In this document: piece after piece, positions 18,567-27,938 of the stretch
How positions within the stretch are numbered: the stretch's first letter is position 1
Layout: every line of letters begins with the position of its first letter
From: an uncultured Spirochaetales bacterium
GTDB taxonomy: Bacteria > Spirochaetota > Spirochaetia > Treponematales > Treponemataceae
Direction: 5' to 3'
Assembly: GCA_946061495.1 (NCBI GenBank)
Contig: CAMGSV010000002.1
Coordinates: forward strand, 1-34,924
DNA: 34,924 bases
The notes under the pieces: generated by a model
Told to the model about the DNA's origin: nothing
The model's database searches: none
The model's input: the letters and a program-made list of their open reading frames with translations, nothing else
Position numbers and translations under genes: made by a program

Positions 18567-19721
18567 CTACTTTCCCGATGCCTCTCGAGCCGGATGGTAA
18601 ATCATGTGCAGCTCCTCCTCCGTCAGCTCCACATTGTAGAACCGCTTGAAGTAGTCCCGCACCATCTGGTCCAGGTCGATGTCGGTGAACAGGTCGGGAT
18701 GCAGGGTCTTTGCCATCCACATCACTGCCAGGGGCGTGTCCGATGAGGGCGGGAACCAGCGGTACATGCCTAGGGGAAACTTGTACACCCGGCCCGTCTG
18801 CACCGCCGCCACGGAGCTCCAGTCGTCAGCGGCAATGGTGTTGCTGTAGAAGTCCTCCGGCAGGCGGGGGCTGAAGTTGGTGATGAAGATGGCGTCGGGA
18901 TTCCACTGGTACACCTGCTCCATGTTTACGCTGGGGGAGCCAGACAGTACCGCCGCCACATTCACGCCGCCTGCCACCTCAATCCAGTACTGGCCGAAGA
19001 AGTTGGAGCCGCTGGTGCGCAAGCCGCCAGCATCATCGTAGTAGAAGGCAATCATCACCCGGGGCTTGTCCTCCGGGGCCACCTCCGCCAGCCGCTCCTT
19101 CACCAAGGTCTCCACATCCCGTCCATACTGAACGATTTCTGCGGCACGGCCAGTGTCAATCCTGCGGTCACCAGCAAAAACCTGACCCAAAAGCTCAATC
19201 CAGCCGGCATAGGTCTCCACCGTGTTGTAGCCAGCCTGGGTGGTGCTGAAACCCACGGCCGGAATGCCTGCGTTGTCCAGGGCTTGCCGGGTCTGGGCGT
19301 TGCTGGAGCCATAGAACACCACGTCGGGCTCCAGCTCCAGCAGCCGCTCCACATTCACCACGTCGTTGGCCTCAAAGTCCGTGGGCAGGTCTGCCAGAGC
19401 GGGATAGGCCTGAATCAGCAGGGAATTTTCCGCCGCCGCCTTGGAGCTGGCAGGAATGCCCACCAAGCGGTCGCTGGAGCCGGTGTACAAGCAGTACACC
19501 GAGGGCATGGGCATGAGCCCTGCGATCACAATGCGGTCAATTTCGGCGGGCAGCACCACCTCCGCCCCTGTGTGGTCCACGATGGTGCGGGTACGGGCAG
19601 CCTTCCCCTCAGAGGACGCAGCCCCTCCGATGGCGGACGAATCCTTCTTGGTGCAGGAAACAAGTCCTGCCACCATCACCATAAGCAGCACACAGGCTGC
19701 TGTCGATACCATTCTTCTCAT
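18567..19721 (-). CDS. ABC transporter substrate-binding lipoprotein (Fe/siderophore/cobalamin type), copy 2
   Basis: Lipobox AGLVSC; TRTIVDHTGAEVVLPAEIDRIVIAG; LLELEPDVVFYGSSNAQ; NPDAIFITNF. Confidence 0.92.
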   Translation of the reverse strand: MRRMVSTAACVLLMVMVAGLVSCTKKDSSAIGGAASSEGKAARTRTIVDHTGAEVVLPAEIDRIVIAGLMPMPSVYCLYTGSSDRLVGIPASSKAAAENSLLIQAYPALADLPTDFEANDVVNVERLLELEPDVVFYGSSNAQTRQALDNAGIPAVGFSTTQAGYNTVETYAGWIELLGQVFAGDRRIDTGRAAEIVQYGRDVETLVKERLAEVAPEDKPRVMIAFYYDDAGGLRTSGSNFFGQYWIEVAGGVNVAAVLSGSPSVNMEQVYQWNPDAIFITNFSPRLPEDFYSNTIAADDWSSVAAVQTGRVYKFPLGMYRWFPPSSDTPLAVMWMAKTLHPDLFTDIDLDQMVRDYFKRFYNVELTEEELHMIYHPAREASGK

Positions 19722-19747
19722 GTACTACTCCTTCTTGAACGTGAACC

Positions 19748-20890
19748 TCACGCTCCCCCAGCCGCCTCACGGGAAGGATTCCAGATGGACTGGAGATCCG
19801 CAGCCGTCAGCTCAAGGTTGTAGAATTCCTTGTAGAAATCCGCCGTCACCTGATCCATGTCGATGTCGGCAAAAAGGTCAGGATGATGCTGCTTTGCCAT
19901 CCACAGGAGCATCAGGGGAGAATCCGTGTTGGTGACGTACCAGCGATAGATTCCCAGGGGAATCTTTTTCACCTGCTGGTCCTGCACCGCCTTCACGGTG
20001 CTCCAGTCGTGGCCCCCTAGGGCATTGCTGTACAAGTCCTCCGGCAGGGCATCGTTGAAGTTGGTGATGTAGATCCTGTCGGGATTCCAGCTATACACCT
20101 GCTCCATGGAGACGGAGGGGGTTCCTGCATTGTCCGCCCCCACATTACGGGCTCCGCTGGCAGTAATCCAGTAGTCCGCCCAGGTTCCTGTACCGGGAAC
20201 CGCCAGGGTGGCGTTGTCATACCGGTGGATGAACATGGCGCGAGGCCGCTGCTCCTCTGGAATTGTGGCAATCCGGTCCGCCACCAGCTGCTGAATCCTG
20301 CGGCCATACTCCACGTACTTGCTGTTGTCCCCCGGCTCCACCCCCATCACGGCGGCCAGCTGCTCGATCCAGGTGTGGATGGTCTCCACTGCGTTGTAGT
20401 CCTTGATGCTAAGGCTGAATCCCACGGCAGGAATGCCCGCTTGGGTGGCAATGTCGTAGTCCGCCATGACCCCCGACGCATAGAGCACCACATCCGGATC
20501 CAGAGCCAGCAGCTCCTCGGCGTTCAGGTTGCCGTTCTTGCTGAACCCCGTCTCGATGGAGCCGATGTCCGGTGCAATCTGTATCAGCATGGAATTCTCC
20601 GCCGCACTGACAATGGCGGGGTCAAGGCCCACCAGCTTGTCCGTGCCGAACATCTGGCAGTAGACCGAAGCCAGGGGCCACACCGAGGCGATGACCACCC
20701 GCTCAATCTTTTCTGGAAGGTGCACCGTATGCCCCACCTGGTCAACGATGGTGCGGGTGGCAGACTGGCTTGTCCCCTTGTCGGCCCCTCCGACGGCGGA
20801 ACCTGCCTCCTTCTTGGCGCAACCGGCAAGTCCTGCCACCATAAAAGTTAGCAATAGATAACTTATAGCGGTAAAAAAAATACGACGCAT
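19748..20890 (-). CDS. ABC transporter substrate-binding lipoprotein, copy 1
   Basis: Lipobox AGLAGC; TRTIVDQVGHTVHLPEKIERVVIAS; LLALDPDVVLYASGVM; NPDRIYITNF. Start overlaps the previous stop (TAATG). Confidence 0.92.
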   Translation of the reverse strand: MRRIFFTAISYLLLTFMVAGLAGCAKKEAGSAVGGADKGTSQSATRTIVDQVGHTVHLPEKIERVVIASVWPLASVYCQMFGTDKLVGLDPAIVSAAENSMLIQIAPDIGSIETGFSKNGNLNAEELLALDPDVVLYASGVMADYDIATQAGIPAVGFSLSIKDYNAVETIHTWIEQLAAVMGVEPGDNSKYVEYGRRIQQLVADRIATIPEEQRPRAMFIHRYDNATLAVPGTGTWADYWITASGARNVGADNAGTPSVSMEQVYSWNPDRIYITNFNDALPEDLYSNALGGHDWSTVKAVQDQQVKKIPLGIYRWYVTNTDSPLMLLWMAKQHHPDLFADIDMDQVTADFYKEFYNLELTAADLQSIWNPSREAAGGA

Positions 20891-21525
20891 TAGGCACTCT
20901 CCTTTTGGGTCAGCTTGGCCTCAATGTCACTCACCACCCACTGCATAAATTTTTCCATGAAGGGAACGGTGGTGGGCATAAACCCCTGACCGATGTGGTA
21001 ATCAGGATCCAGGGAGGTAACGTACAGTGTTCCGGCAAAGTGGCAGTCATCCTTGTACAAGATAGGCCGCCCCACTTCATCCACCAGAATCTTCTGGCAT
21101 CCCTCATCCACCTCAAAGGTTCCGTGGTAGTGCCATTTGCACTCCCGCACCTCAAGGTAATTCCACAGACGATGATTTTTGTCATGGGCATAGAGGGGCA
21201 GATCCGCTCCGGGGTGAATCCACCACCAGAAATTCGTCTCGCAGGGCTGAAAGGAAATGTGGGGAATGTAGGGAGGACGCACGCTGCCGAAGGTCACCAC
21301 ATTGCCACCTTGTTCCAGATAGGACACAATTTTTTTGGAATTCTGCATCAGAAAATCTGGATTCAGTCCCGTGGCAATCACCACGCAGTCAAATTCATCA
21401 AGGGATTCCTCATGCAAACGAGGAAGGTAGAGCACCTTGTCGAATAGTGCACCAAATTTTCCGCCGTGAACCTTCAAAAAACCCTGCTGGAAGCTGGAGC
21501 CTCCAGTAATCAACGCCATTCTCAT
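20890..21525 (-). CDS. GATase1-like/ThuA-like fold protein of unknown function
   Basis: MRMALITGGSSFQQGFLKVHGG...FDCVVIATGLNPDFLMQNSKKIVSYLEQGGNVVTFGS; ATG at 21525 overlaps the upstream stop by 4 nt. Confidence 0.65.
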   Translation of the reverse strand: MRMALITGGSSFQQGFLKVHGGKFGALFDKVLYLPRLHEESLDEFDCVVIATGLNPDFLMQNSKKIVSYLEQGGNVVTFGSVRPPYIPHISFQPCETNFWWWIHPGADLPLYAHDKNHRLWNYLEVRECKWHYHGTFEVDEGCQKILVDEVGRPILYKDDCHFAGTLYVTSLDPDYHIGQGFMPTTVPFMEKFMQWVVSDIEAKLTQKESA

Positions 21526-22202
21526 GCTACCTCCCGTTCTCTCATGGCTTTTTCCAGCCACAGCATCAGGTTCACTCCCAGCCGCTTGGCCGTACTGCTT
21601 TCTGCCAGACCAAAGCCCACCAAATCGGCACCTGCAGTGCTGAGGATAACCCCCTTCGTTGTGGCTGCATCGATGTAGGCCACACACTCACCGTCAGAAT
21701 CCTTCAAAATGACAGCAGCGCCTTCCGGTGCCTTAAAAAATCCACGGTTGAAGAAGCCCTTCACCCCGCAGCGAAAATTCATATCGTATTCCCGCACGCC
21801 TTCGGTAATGGGATGACCACAGGCTACCACCATTCGCTCCTTGATTGGTGTAGGGCTAGCTTGATACAGGGAATTTCCCGGCAGCCACTCCAGATAATTC
21901 TGGGTAAAGCTGATGATGATGCCGCCCTTGTCCAGAAATTCCTGAATCTTCTCCTTATTTTCCAACAGCAGGATTTCATCCGCATTGGCAGGAATCTCCA
22001 CCACCTTGAAGTTCAGCAAGCCGTTTCCAGGCTGCTGGAACAACGTGTACCCGTCAACTTTTTTGAAAATACCATTGTAGAAGGAGTCCAAGGTGTTTCC
22101 TTCCATGGAAAGTCCCCCTCTCGTATCAATATAGGCAATGCCACCCTGGGATTTTAGGTAGTCATAGCAATTCTGGACATTGGAATAGTCCACCATGTTC
22201 AT
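21522..22202 (-). CDS. GATase1-like protein of unknown function, first gene of the uptake operon
   Basis: NVQNCYDYLKSQGGIAYIDTRGG...EILLLENKEKIQEFLDKGGIIISFTQNYLEWLPGN...VACGHPITEGVREYD; RBS AGGAGG. Start may be ATG 22202 or 22196. Confidence 0.6.
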   Translation of the reverse strand: MNMVDYSNVQNCYDYLKSQGGIAYIDTRGGLSMEGNTLDSFYNGIFKKVDGYTLFQQPGNGLLNFKVVEIPANADEILLLENKEKIQEFLDKGGIIISFTQNYLEWLPGNSLYQASPTPIKERMVVACGHPITEGVREYDMNFRCGVKGFFNRGFFKAPEGAAVILKDSDGECVAYIDAATTKGVILSTAGADLVGFGLAESSTAKRLGVNLMLWLEKAMREREVA

Positions 22203-22218
22203 GCACCTCCTGATAGAG

Positions 22219-22247
22219 CCAAACCTAATGGCTGCCATGAGATTTGG
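22219..22247 (-). other. 5'-UTR stem-loop of the uptake operon
   Basis: Minus strand CCAAATCT...AGGTTTGG 8-bp stem (one G-U), just upstream of the AGGAGG RBS. Confidence 0.55.
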
Positions 22248-22265
22248 TCATTTGAAAACGTAGAA

Positions 22266-22315
22266 GTTACTCTATGCTAACTCGATAAAAAAGTCAATAG
22301 TTATCTTATGCTAAC
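22266..22315 (-). promoter_or_regulatory. Promoter with duplicated operator-like repeats for the uptake operon
   Basis: GTTACTCTATGCTAAC (22266-22281) and GTTATCTTATGCTAAC (22300-22315); minus-strand TTGACT (22297-22292), 17 nt, TAGAGT (22274-22269). Confidence 0.7.
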
Positions 22316-22342
22316 CATCGGGAAAATCATCATCAGTTTTTA

Positions 22343-22380
22343 CAAAAATGCCTGGCCTCCCCAAACGGCGAAACCAGGCG
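22343..22380 (-). terminator. Terminator of the chemotaxis gene
   Basis: Minus strand GCCTGG...CCAGGC followed by ATTTTTG. Confidence 0.6.
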
Positions 22381-22453
22381 TTCTCATCAGAAATTGTGGA
22401 CAGGCACATTCCCTGCTTCGACACAAGCGTCGGACCATGCACCCATCACAGAA

Positions 22454-24505
22454 TCAAGACAGCTTGAACTTTTCCAAAATCTTGTCCAGGATGTTGATGG
22501 CCACCTTGGTTCTTGTTGCCTGGTTTGACACATCCTCGGCCGCAGAGCTGATTTCATGGATGCCTGCACCCATCTCCTGCATACTGCTGGCAACGCTGTT
22601 GGCAATGGCCTCCAGGCTGTCGGCGGAGCTGTGGAGCTCTCCAATGTTGTCCCGCATTTCCTTGGAGGTCTGCTGAACCTTCATGCTCGCATCGTTTATG
22701 TCCCGCAAGGAAGACAGAACCTGCTTGGAGGCCTCCTGCTGCTCCAGCATGGCACCGTCAATTTCCCGCACCAGATTCTCCGTGCTGGAAACCTTGCCGC
22801 TAATCTGGTCGAATTCCTCCACAGATATGGCGGAGGTCTCCACCACATTCCTGATGGTGGCAGTGATGTTCCCCAGCTCCATCTTGATGGCCTTGGACTG
22901 GGTGGCGGCAGTTTCGGCGAGCTTGCGGATTTCGTCGGCAACCACGGCAAATCCCTTGCCGGACTCTCCCGCATGGGCTGCCTCGATTGCGGCGTTCATG
23001 GCCAGCAGGTTGGTCTGGCTGGCGATTTGGGAGATGACGTTGTTCGCCTCACCCAGATGGCGGGACTGCTCCGCCATGGTGTCAATCTGCTTGGCCACAT
23101 CGTTCTGCCGCTGGCGGCCCGACTCGGTGATGGTGATGAGCTCCTGGTATTCCTGAGCCATCTTGTTGATGGAGCCGGACACGGCGGAGATGTTTCCCAC
23201 CATCTCCTCTATTGCCGCCGACGACTCGATGATATCCGCCGACTGGTTCTCAATGAGGCTGTCCAGCTTGCCAATGCCCTCCACGCTGGTCTGGAGGATT
23301 CCCTTTACACCACCCATAGCCTCATTCTGCTGACGGACCTGCTGAGTCACGTCCTCAATGCCGACGGAAATCTGCTGGGCGGAGCTTGCAGCCGTCTTGG
23401 ACAAGCTGGAGAGTGTGTCGGCGCTTTCAGTGATGTGGTCGCTGGACTTCCGCACGCTCAAGATGATTTGATGCTGGGTGTCGATGAACTGGTTCACCTC
23501 GGAGCCCATGGAGCCAATCTCGTCGTCATACAGTATCTTGATGCGGTAGGTCAAGTCTGACAGGCCGCTGTCTCCGTTCAACTGGCAAAAGGCCCTGTTC
23601 AGGTTCTGGATGCGCCGGAGAATCAGCCTCCGCAGCAGCAGAATGATGATGATGGCCACCAGCAGAAACAGCACGGCCGCCTGCAGGATTACTGAGACTA
23701 CAATTATCAGGTAGGAGTGCCGCACGGCAGTGATAATCTGACCGGGCACAAAAAACACTGGCTCCTGCCCCTCCAGCTCTGGAGCCTGGAGCCTCTTGTA
23801 TACTGCCCAGAACTGCTGGCCGTCCACCGTGGTGAGGACGGGATAGGTTCCCAGGCGGAAAACCTCCTGGGCGATATCCGGGTTCATGGTGGCAGAGCCT
23901 GCGCCACCGGGGACAATGGTGCCGATTCGGTTGGTGCCCAAATAAAGACTGCAGTAGGTGTCCGGGACACTGATGACATCGGAAAGGAAGGCATGGGTGG
24001 AGAGGGACTTCTCCACCAGGAGCAGAGCATTCCCCTCTGGCAGGGAGACGGGGGCCACGCAAGAGGCGCAAATCTTTCCGTTGCCCGCCACGATGAAGGT
24101 CTGGATGCCACTGGCCCGGGCGGCGGCTATGGCCCGCTGCTCCACCGGCAGGGTGAATGCGCCCGGCTCGGCACTGACCATGACGGAGCCGCTTCCACCC
24201 AGTACCGCCGCATTTGACAGACCGTTGGCCCCACAGAATTCCTGCAGCCAGTTCCTGTCAGAAAGATTGCCGATGAGGGAGCCATCCTGCACCAGAAATT
24301 CCATGGCCGAAGCAAGCTTTTCCCGCTCCTCGTTGGCCTTGGCTAGGAAAAAGTCCGTTGTCACCAAGACATCCTCCAGCACCAAGTCTATCATCCGGCT
24401 TCGCACTTGCATAAAAATCAACACAGCCAAAATCAGCAGGCCCACAAAAATGACAATATTCACCGGCAAGATGATTCTGAATATCAGCTTGTTTTTTGTC
24501 TTCAT
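22454..24505 (-). CDS. Methyl-accepting chemotaxis protein
   Basis: N-terminal TM, periplasmic region, second TM, signalling hairpin [55 protein letters not shown]. Likely start 24505 after GGAGGG; ORF track extends to 24541. Confidence 0.97.
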   Translation of the reverse strand: MKTKNKLIFRIILPVNIVIFVGLLILAVLIFMQVRSRMIDLVLEDVLVTTDFFLAKANEEREKLASAMEFLVQDGSLIGNLSDRNWLQEFCGANGLSNAAVLGGSGSVMVSAEPGAFTLPVEQRAIAAARASGIQTFIVAGNGKICASCVAPVSLPEGNALLLVEKSLSTHAFLSDVISVPDTYCSLYLGTNRIGTIVPGGAGSATMNPDIAQEVFRLGTYPVLTTVDGQQFWAVYKRLQAPELEGQEPVFFVPGQIITAVRHSYLIIVVSVILQAAVLFLLVAIIIILLLRRLILRRIQNLNRAFCQLNGDSGLSDLTYRIKILYDDEIGSMGSEVNQFIDTQHQIILSVRKSSDHITESADTLSSLSKTAASSAQQISVGIEDVTQQVRQQNEAMGGVKGILQTSVEGIGKLDSLIENQSADIIESSAAIEEMVGNISAVSGSINKMAQEYQELITITESGRQRQNDVAKQIDTMAEQSRHLGEANNVISQIASQTNLLAMNAAIEAAHAGESGKGFAVVADEIRKLAETAATQSKAIKMELGNITATIRNVVETSAISVEEFDQISGKVSSTENLVREIDGAMLEQQEASKQVLSSLRDINDASMKVQQTSKEMRDNIGELHSSADSLEAIANSVASSMQEMGAGIHEISSAAEDVSNQATRTKVAINILDKILEKFKLS

Positions 24506-24658
24506 GCTTATTTTACCCTCCATCATCCCATCCCCTCTCATAGCAAAACATCGGTAAAAATAGAGGGGAAGGAGACTATGAACATCTCCATTCTAGCATA
24601 ACTACAGGAAAAAACAACAAAATGAAAGGCTTTTTCCTACAAAAGTACGGGAGTTGTG

Positions 24659-26098
24659 CTACCACCCACCCACCAGCACCGCCCCGCTCTTGCGGTCAAC
24701 CCTGGGATTTCCAGGCTTCGGCAGCCTCACCAGCATTCCCGGCGCAAGCTCGTTCCCGGCGGCGGATTCCACCAGCACCAGTCCCCGGCGGCAGCAGCCG
24801 TAGTGGCCGATTTTGTCTCCCGGCAGGTTGATAGGCTCCGAGATGATTCGGATGGAAAGCAGGTCTGGGTTCCCGGCGGCAGCAGCTCCGGCAGAAGACG
24901 CCAGCACAAAGGCCAAGCTGGCACGATCCTTGGGGAGGCCGGCGCTGGCAGAAAGCCGTTGCAGCTTGGCAGGAGCAGCCTCCGTGGAAAAGGTGAAGTG
25001 GCACCACTTGCTGCCACGGCTGCCGTCCATGGGACAGCCACAGGAGTTCTTTTCCACCCCAGCCTTTTCCTGGCCACCAGTCCATTCCATACCGGCGGGA
25101 CAGGGAGCGGTGATGCGAAAGCCCTTGCGAGCCAGTGCCCCTCTGAAGGCAGTCAGAAACCGGGCAGATGGTGGCGTTCCCGGCTCCACCACCAGCACCT
25201 GGGACTCAGCAGCAGCATAATGGCTGATGATGTCAGCAGCCCGCTTGGCGGTAAATTCCGGAGGCTTTCCAGAGCCCTCCACCACCTCGTTGAACAGGTT
25301 GGCGGCAGTCACCAGCTGGACCTGCTGCCGTATGGACACCCCCAGCTCACCCTTGATGCGGACAATCCGCCAGGGCTCCACCTCATCTGTCGCACCTCCC
25401 GCATCCAGAGTTCGGGCCGAACTTGGTAAACGACAGGTTCGAGCCGCCACGGCAAGATACAGCTCCTCTCCCAAGGACAGGGCCTGCTGGGAATAGTCGA
25501 TGCAATACCAGGTGAGCCGCTTTTTCCGCAGGTCGGGACGGGCCAGCCACAGGGCAATGGGTACCGTCAGAGGGCCGCTCCCAATGTCCACGCAAACTCC
25601 CTCCTCAGGCAGATTCAGCTGGCTGGCCGTCAGCCCCGCAAACAGCTTGGTGAGCCGCAGCAGGTTCCACCACAGGAAATACCGCAGGTAAGCAGAAAGA
25701 TGGGCAGTGTCGTTGAGGTAGCCCACCCGTCGGCCTCCCCGTTGGTCCGTCAGCAGATGGGACAGGCTACGAATTTGCTCCGGCAGGGAAAGCATTTGCC
25801 GTGAGGAAAGGGGCCGCACTCCTTGGACAATTGTGTCAAAGCTGTCAAGAATCTGGCAGGAACCGGCAGGCAGCTGGGGCAACAGGTCCTCCAGCAGCTC
25901 CATTCTCGGCTCGGCAGGCCTTCTCGTTGCGGAATCTTTTTGGGGCCGCGACGCAATCCGCTGCCGAGACACAGCTTTCCCCCCGGTACTTTGTTTCGGC
26001 CCGACACTATGTTTCGGCCCGGTACTTGGTTCCGGCCCGGTACTTGGTTCCGGCCCGACCCCACCCTTGTCTTGATGAAAATTCTTATTGTAAGCCAC
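24659..26098 (-). CDS. Rsm22/METTL17-like methyltransferase with repeat-bearing N-terminal extension
   Basis: YLRYFLWWNLLRLTKLFAG; VCVDIGSGPLTVPIALWLARPDL; VLVVEPGTPPSARFLTAFR; cysteines ending in KWCHF. GTG start at 26098 with GGAGG. Confidence 0.75.
   Translation of the reverse strand: MAYNKNFHQDKGGVGPEPSTGPEPSTGPKHSVGPKQSTGGKAVSRQRIASRPQKDSATRRPAEPRMELLEDLLPQLPAGSCQILDSFDTIVQGVRPLSSRQMLSLPEQIRSLSHLLTDQRGGRRVGYLNDTAHLSAYLRYFLWWNLLRLTKLFAGLTASQLNLPEEGVCVDIGSGPLTVPIALWLARPDLRKKRLTWYCIDYSQQALSLGEELYLAVAARTCRLPSSARTLDAGGATDEVEPWRIVRIKGELGVSIRQQVQLVTAANLFNEVVEGSGKPPEFTAKRAADIISHYAAAESQVLVVEPGTPPSARFLTAFRGALARKGFRITAPCPAGMEWTGGQEKAGVEKNSCGCPMDGSRGSKWCHFTFSTEAAPAKLQRLSASAGLPKDRASLAFVLASSAGAAAAGNPDLLSIRIISEPINLPGDKIGHYGCCRRGLVLVESAAGNELAPGMLVRLPKPGNPRVDRKSGAVLVGGW
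25985..26056 (-). repeat. 4 x 18-bp imperfect tandem repeat encoding hexapeptides
   Basis: Units at 25985, 26003, 26021, 26039; the last two identical (GGTACTTGGTTCCGGCCC); encode GPEPST-GPEPST-GPKHSV-GPKQST. Confidence 0.9.
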
Positions 26099-26447
26099 TC
26101 GAGGTGCCTCCAGTCTTGCGATATTTTTTTACCAGCATGAACAATTCCGTGAGGGAAGATCGCAGCTCGGCAATAGTTTCCAGTGCGGAGGACAACTCCT
26201 GCTGGGGAGAAACGTAGGCCCCAGCCTCGGCAATCATCTCCGACCGGGCACCCTCGATGGTAAAGCGGCGTTCCTGAATCAAGTACTTGAGCCGCATCAC
26301 CGTCTGGAAATCTCGCTGGGAATAGGAACGGCGGCCACCCAAGTCCTTCTTGGGGGCAAGACTGGGAATCACCTCCTCCCAGTACCGCAGCACGTGGGCC
26401 TTGATTCCCGTCAGCTCCTCCATCTCCCCAATCGAATAGGATGCCAT
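26085..26447 (-). CDS. MerR-family transcriptional regulator
   Basis: MASYSIGEMEELTGIKAHVLRYWEEVIPSLAPKKDLGGRRSYSQRDFQTVMRLKYLIQERRFTIEGAR; TGATG overlap with the der stop. Confidence 0.92.
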   Translation of the reverse strand: MASYSIGEMEELTGIKAHVLRYWEEVIPSLAPKKDLGGRRSYSQRDFQTVMRLKYLIQERRFTIEGARSEMIAEAGAYVSPQQELSSALETIAELRSSLTELFMLVKKYRKTGGTSSGLQ

Positions 26448-27937
26448 CAGAATTTCTCCCGGTCTTCCCACTTTTTGCGACTGGCCTTCAGCTCCAGCAT
26501 CACCGGAATCTTGTCAAAGCCCAGGTCGCTACGAATCTTGTTCTTGATGTAGGCCAGATAGGAATCGGACACCACCTCCGGACGGCTGGCGAAAATCAGG
26601 AAGCTGACGGGATTGGTGGAGGTCTGCACCATGTAGCGCATCTTGAAGTGGGCCGTTCGACTGGCAGGCGGCGGATAGGCGGCCACCCAGTCCTTCAAGG
26701 CCATGTTCAGGCTGCCGGTGTCTATCTTGCGGTGGAGCTGGGCCTGCATCTCCAAGGCCGTGTTCAACAGCTCCTGCATTCCCTTGCCCTCCAAGGCGGA
26801 GATGGCAACCACTGGGGCGTAGCCCATGTGGCCAAACATAATGCGGATGTTCTCCTCCGCCTGCCGCAGAGCCTTGCGTCCCTGCTCCTGGGTGTCCCAC
26901 TTGTTCAGCACAAAGATCACTCCCCGTCCCCGATCATGGGCCAGAGCGGCAATCTTCTTGTCCTGCTCCGCCAGCCCCTCCTGGGCGTCAATCATCAGGA
27001 ACACCACCTCGCAGCGGTCCAGGGTTTTGATGGCCCGGTTCACGGAGTAGTACTCCACGTTCTCCTTCACCTTGGCCTTGCGCCTGATTCCCGCCGTGTC
27101 CAGCACCTGGAAATTCCGCTCCTTGTAGATGAAGCTTCCCTCCACCACGTCACGGGTGGTTCCGGCGTAGTCGCAGACAATGGAGGCATCCGTGTGGGTC
27201 AGGCGGTTTGCCAGAGTAGACTTGCCCGTATTGGGCTTGCCCAAAATGGCCACCCGCACCGGCTCCCCGCCAAAATCCTCCTCCACCGCCGAAAAGTCCA
27301 GCCGTGCAAGGAGCTGCTCCTTCAGCTCAGGGATGCGATCCCCATGCTCGGCGGAAATGAACAGCAGGGTCTCAAAGCCGAACCGCATGTAGTTCCAGGC
27401 CTCTTCCTCCAGCCTGCCTCCCTCGGTCTTGTTGACGGCGGCAATCACCTTTTTCCAATAGGGCCGCAGCAGGTCGATGAACTCCTCGTCCTCCCCAGTA
27501 ATGAGCCCCGCATCCAGCAGCAGCAGGATGACATCAGCCTTTTCCAGAGAGCGGATGGTCTGCTCCACCACCAGCTCGTCCATCACTGCCTCCATGGAGC
27601 CACTGTCACGATCCAGTTTGAAGCCGCCAGTATCCATCAGGTTCACAGGATAGCCGTTGATGAAGGCCGTCTCCTGGATGGGATCACGGGTAACGCCGGG
27701 GGTTGGGTCTGTAATGGCACGGCGACGATGGAGCAACCGGTTAAAAAGGGTGGACTTTCCTACGTTAGGACGGCCGGCTATCACCACCAGGGGCAGATTG
27801 CGGTACCGCTTGTCCCGGCTGAATCCTGCCTCCTGCTCCATAACCAGTTCCTCTGAAATCTCTTGTGACTCTATCTGGGAAAAGTCCTCCGCCTGTGTCA
27901 TGGACAGCGGCTTTTCCTTGGTACATTTCTTGCTCAT
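26447..27937 (-). CDS. der: Ribosome biogenesis GTPase Der/EngA (two G domains)
   Basis: VVIAGRPNVGKSTLFNRLLHRRRAITDPTPGVTRD and VAILGKPNTGKSTLANRLTHTDASIVCDYAGTTRD; C-terminal KH-like region. Confidence 0.97.
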   Translation of the reverse strand: MSKKCTKEKPLSMTQAEDFSQIESQEISEELVMEQEAGFSRDKRYRNLPLVVIAGRPNVGKSTLFNRLLHRRRAITDPTPGVTRDPIQETAFINGYPVNLMDTGGFKLDRDSGSMEAVMDELVVEQTIRSLEKADVILLLLDAGLITGEDEEFIDLLRPYWKKVIAAVNKTEGGRLEEEAWNYMRFGFETLLFISAEHGDRIPELKEQLLARLDFSAVEEDFGGEPVRVAILGKPNTGKSTLANRLTHTDASIVCDYAGTTRDVVEGSFIYKERNFQVLDTAGIRRKAKVKENVEYYSVNRAIKTLDRCEVVFLMIDAQEGLAEQDKKIAALAHDRGRGVIFVLNKWDTQEQGRKALRQAEENIRIMFGHMGYAPVVAISALEGKGMQELLNTALEMQAQLHRKIDTGSLNMALKDWVAAYPPPASRTAHFKMRYMVQTSTNPVSFLIFASRPEVVSDSYLAYIKNKIRSDLGFDKIPVMLELKASRKKWEDREKF

Positions 27938-27938
27938 A

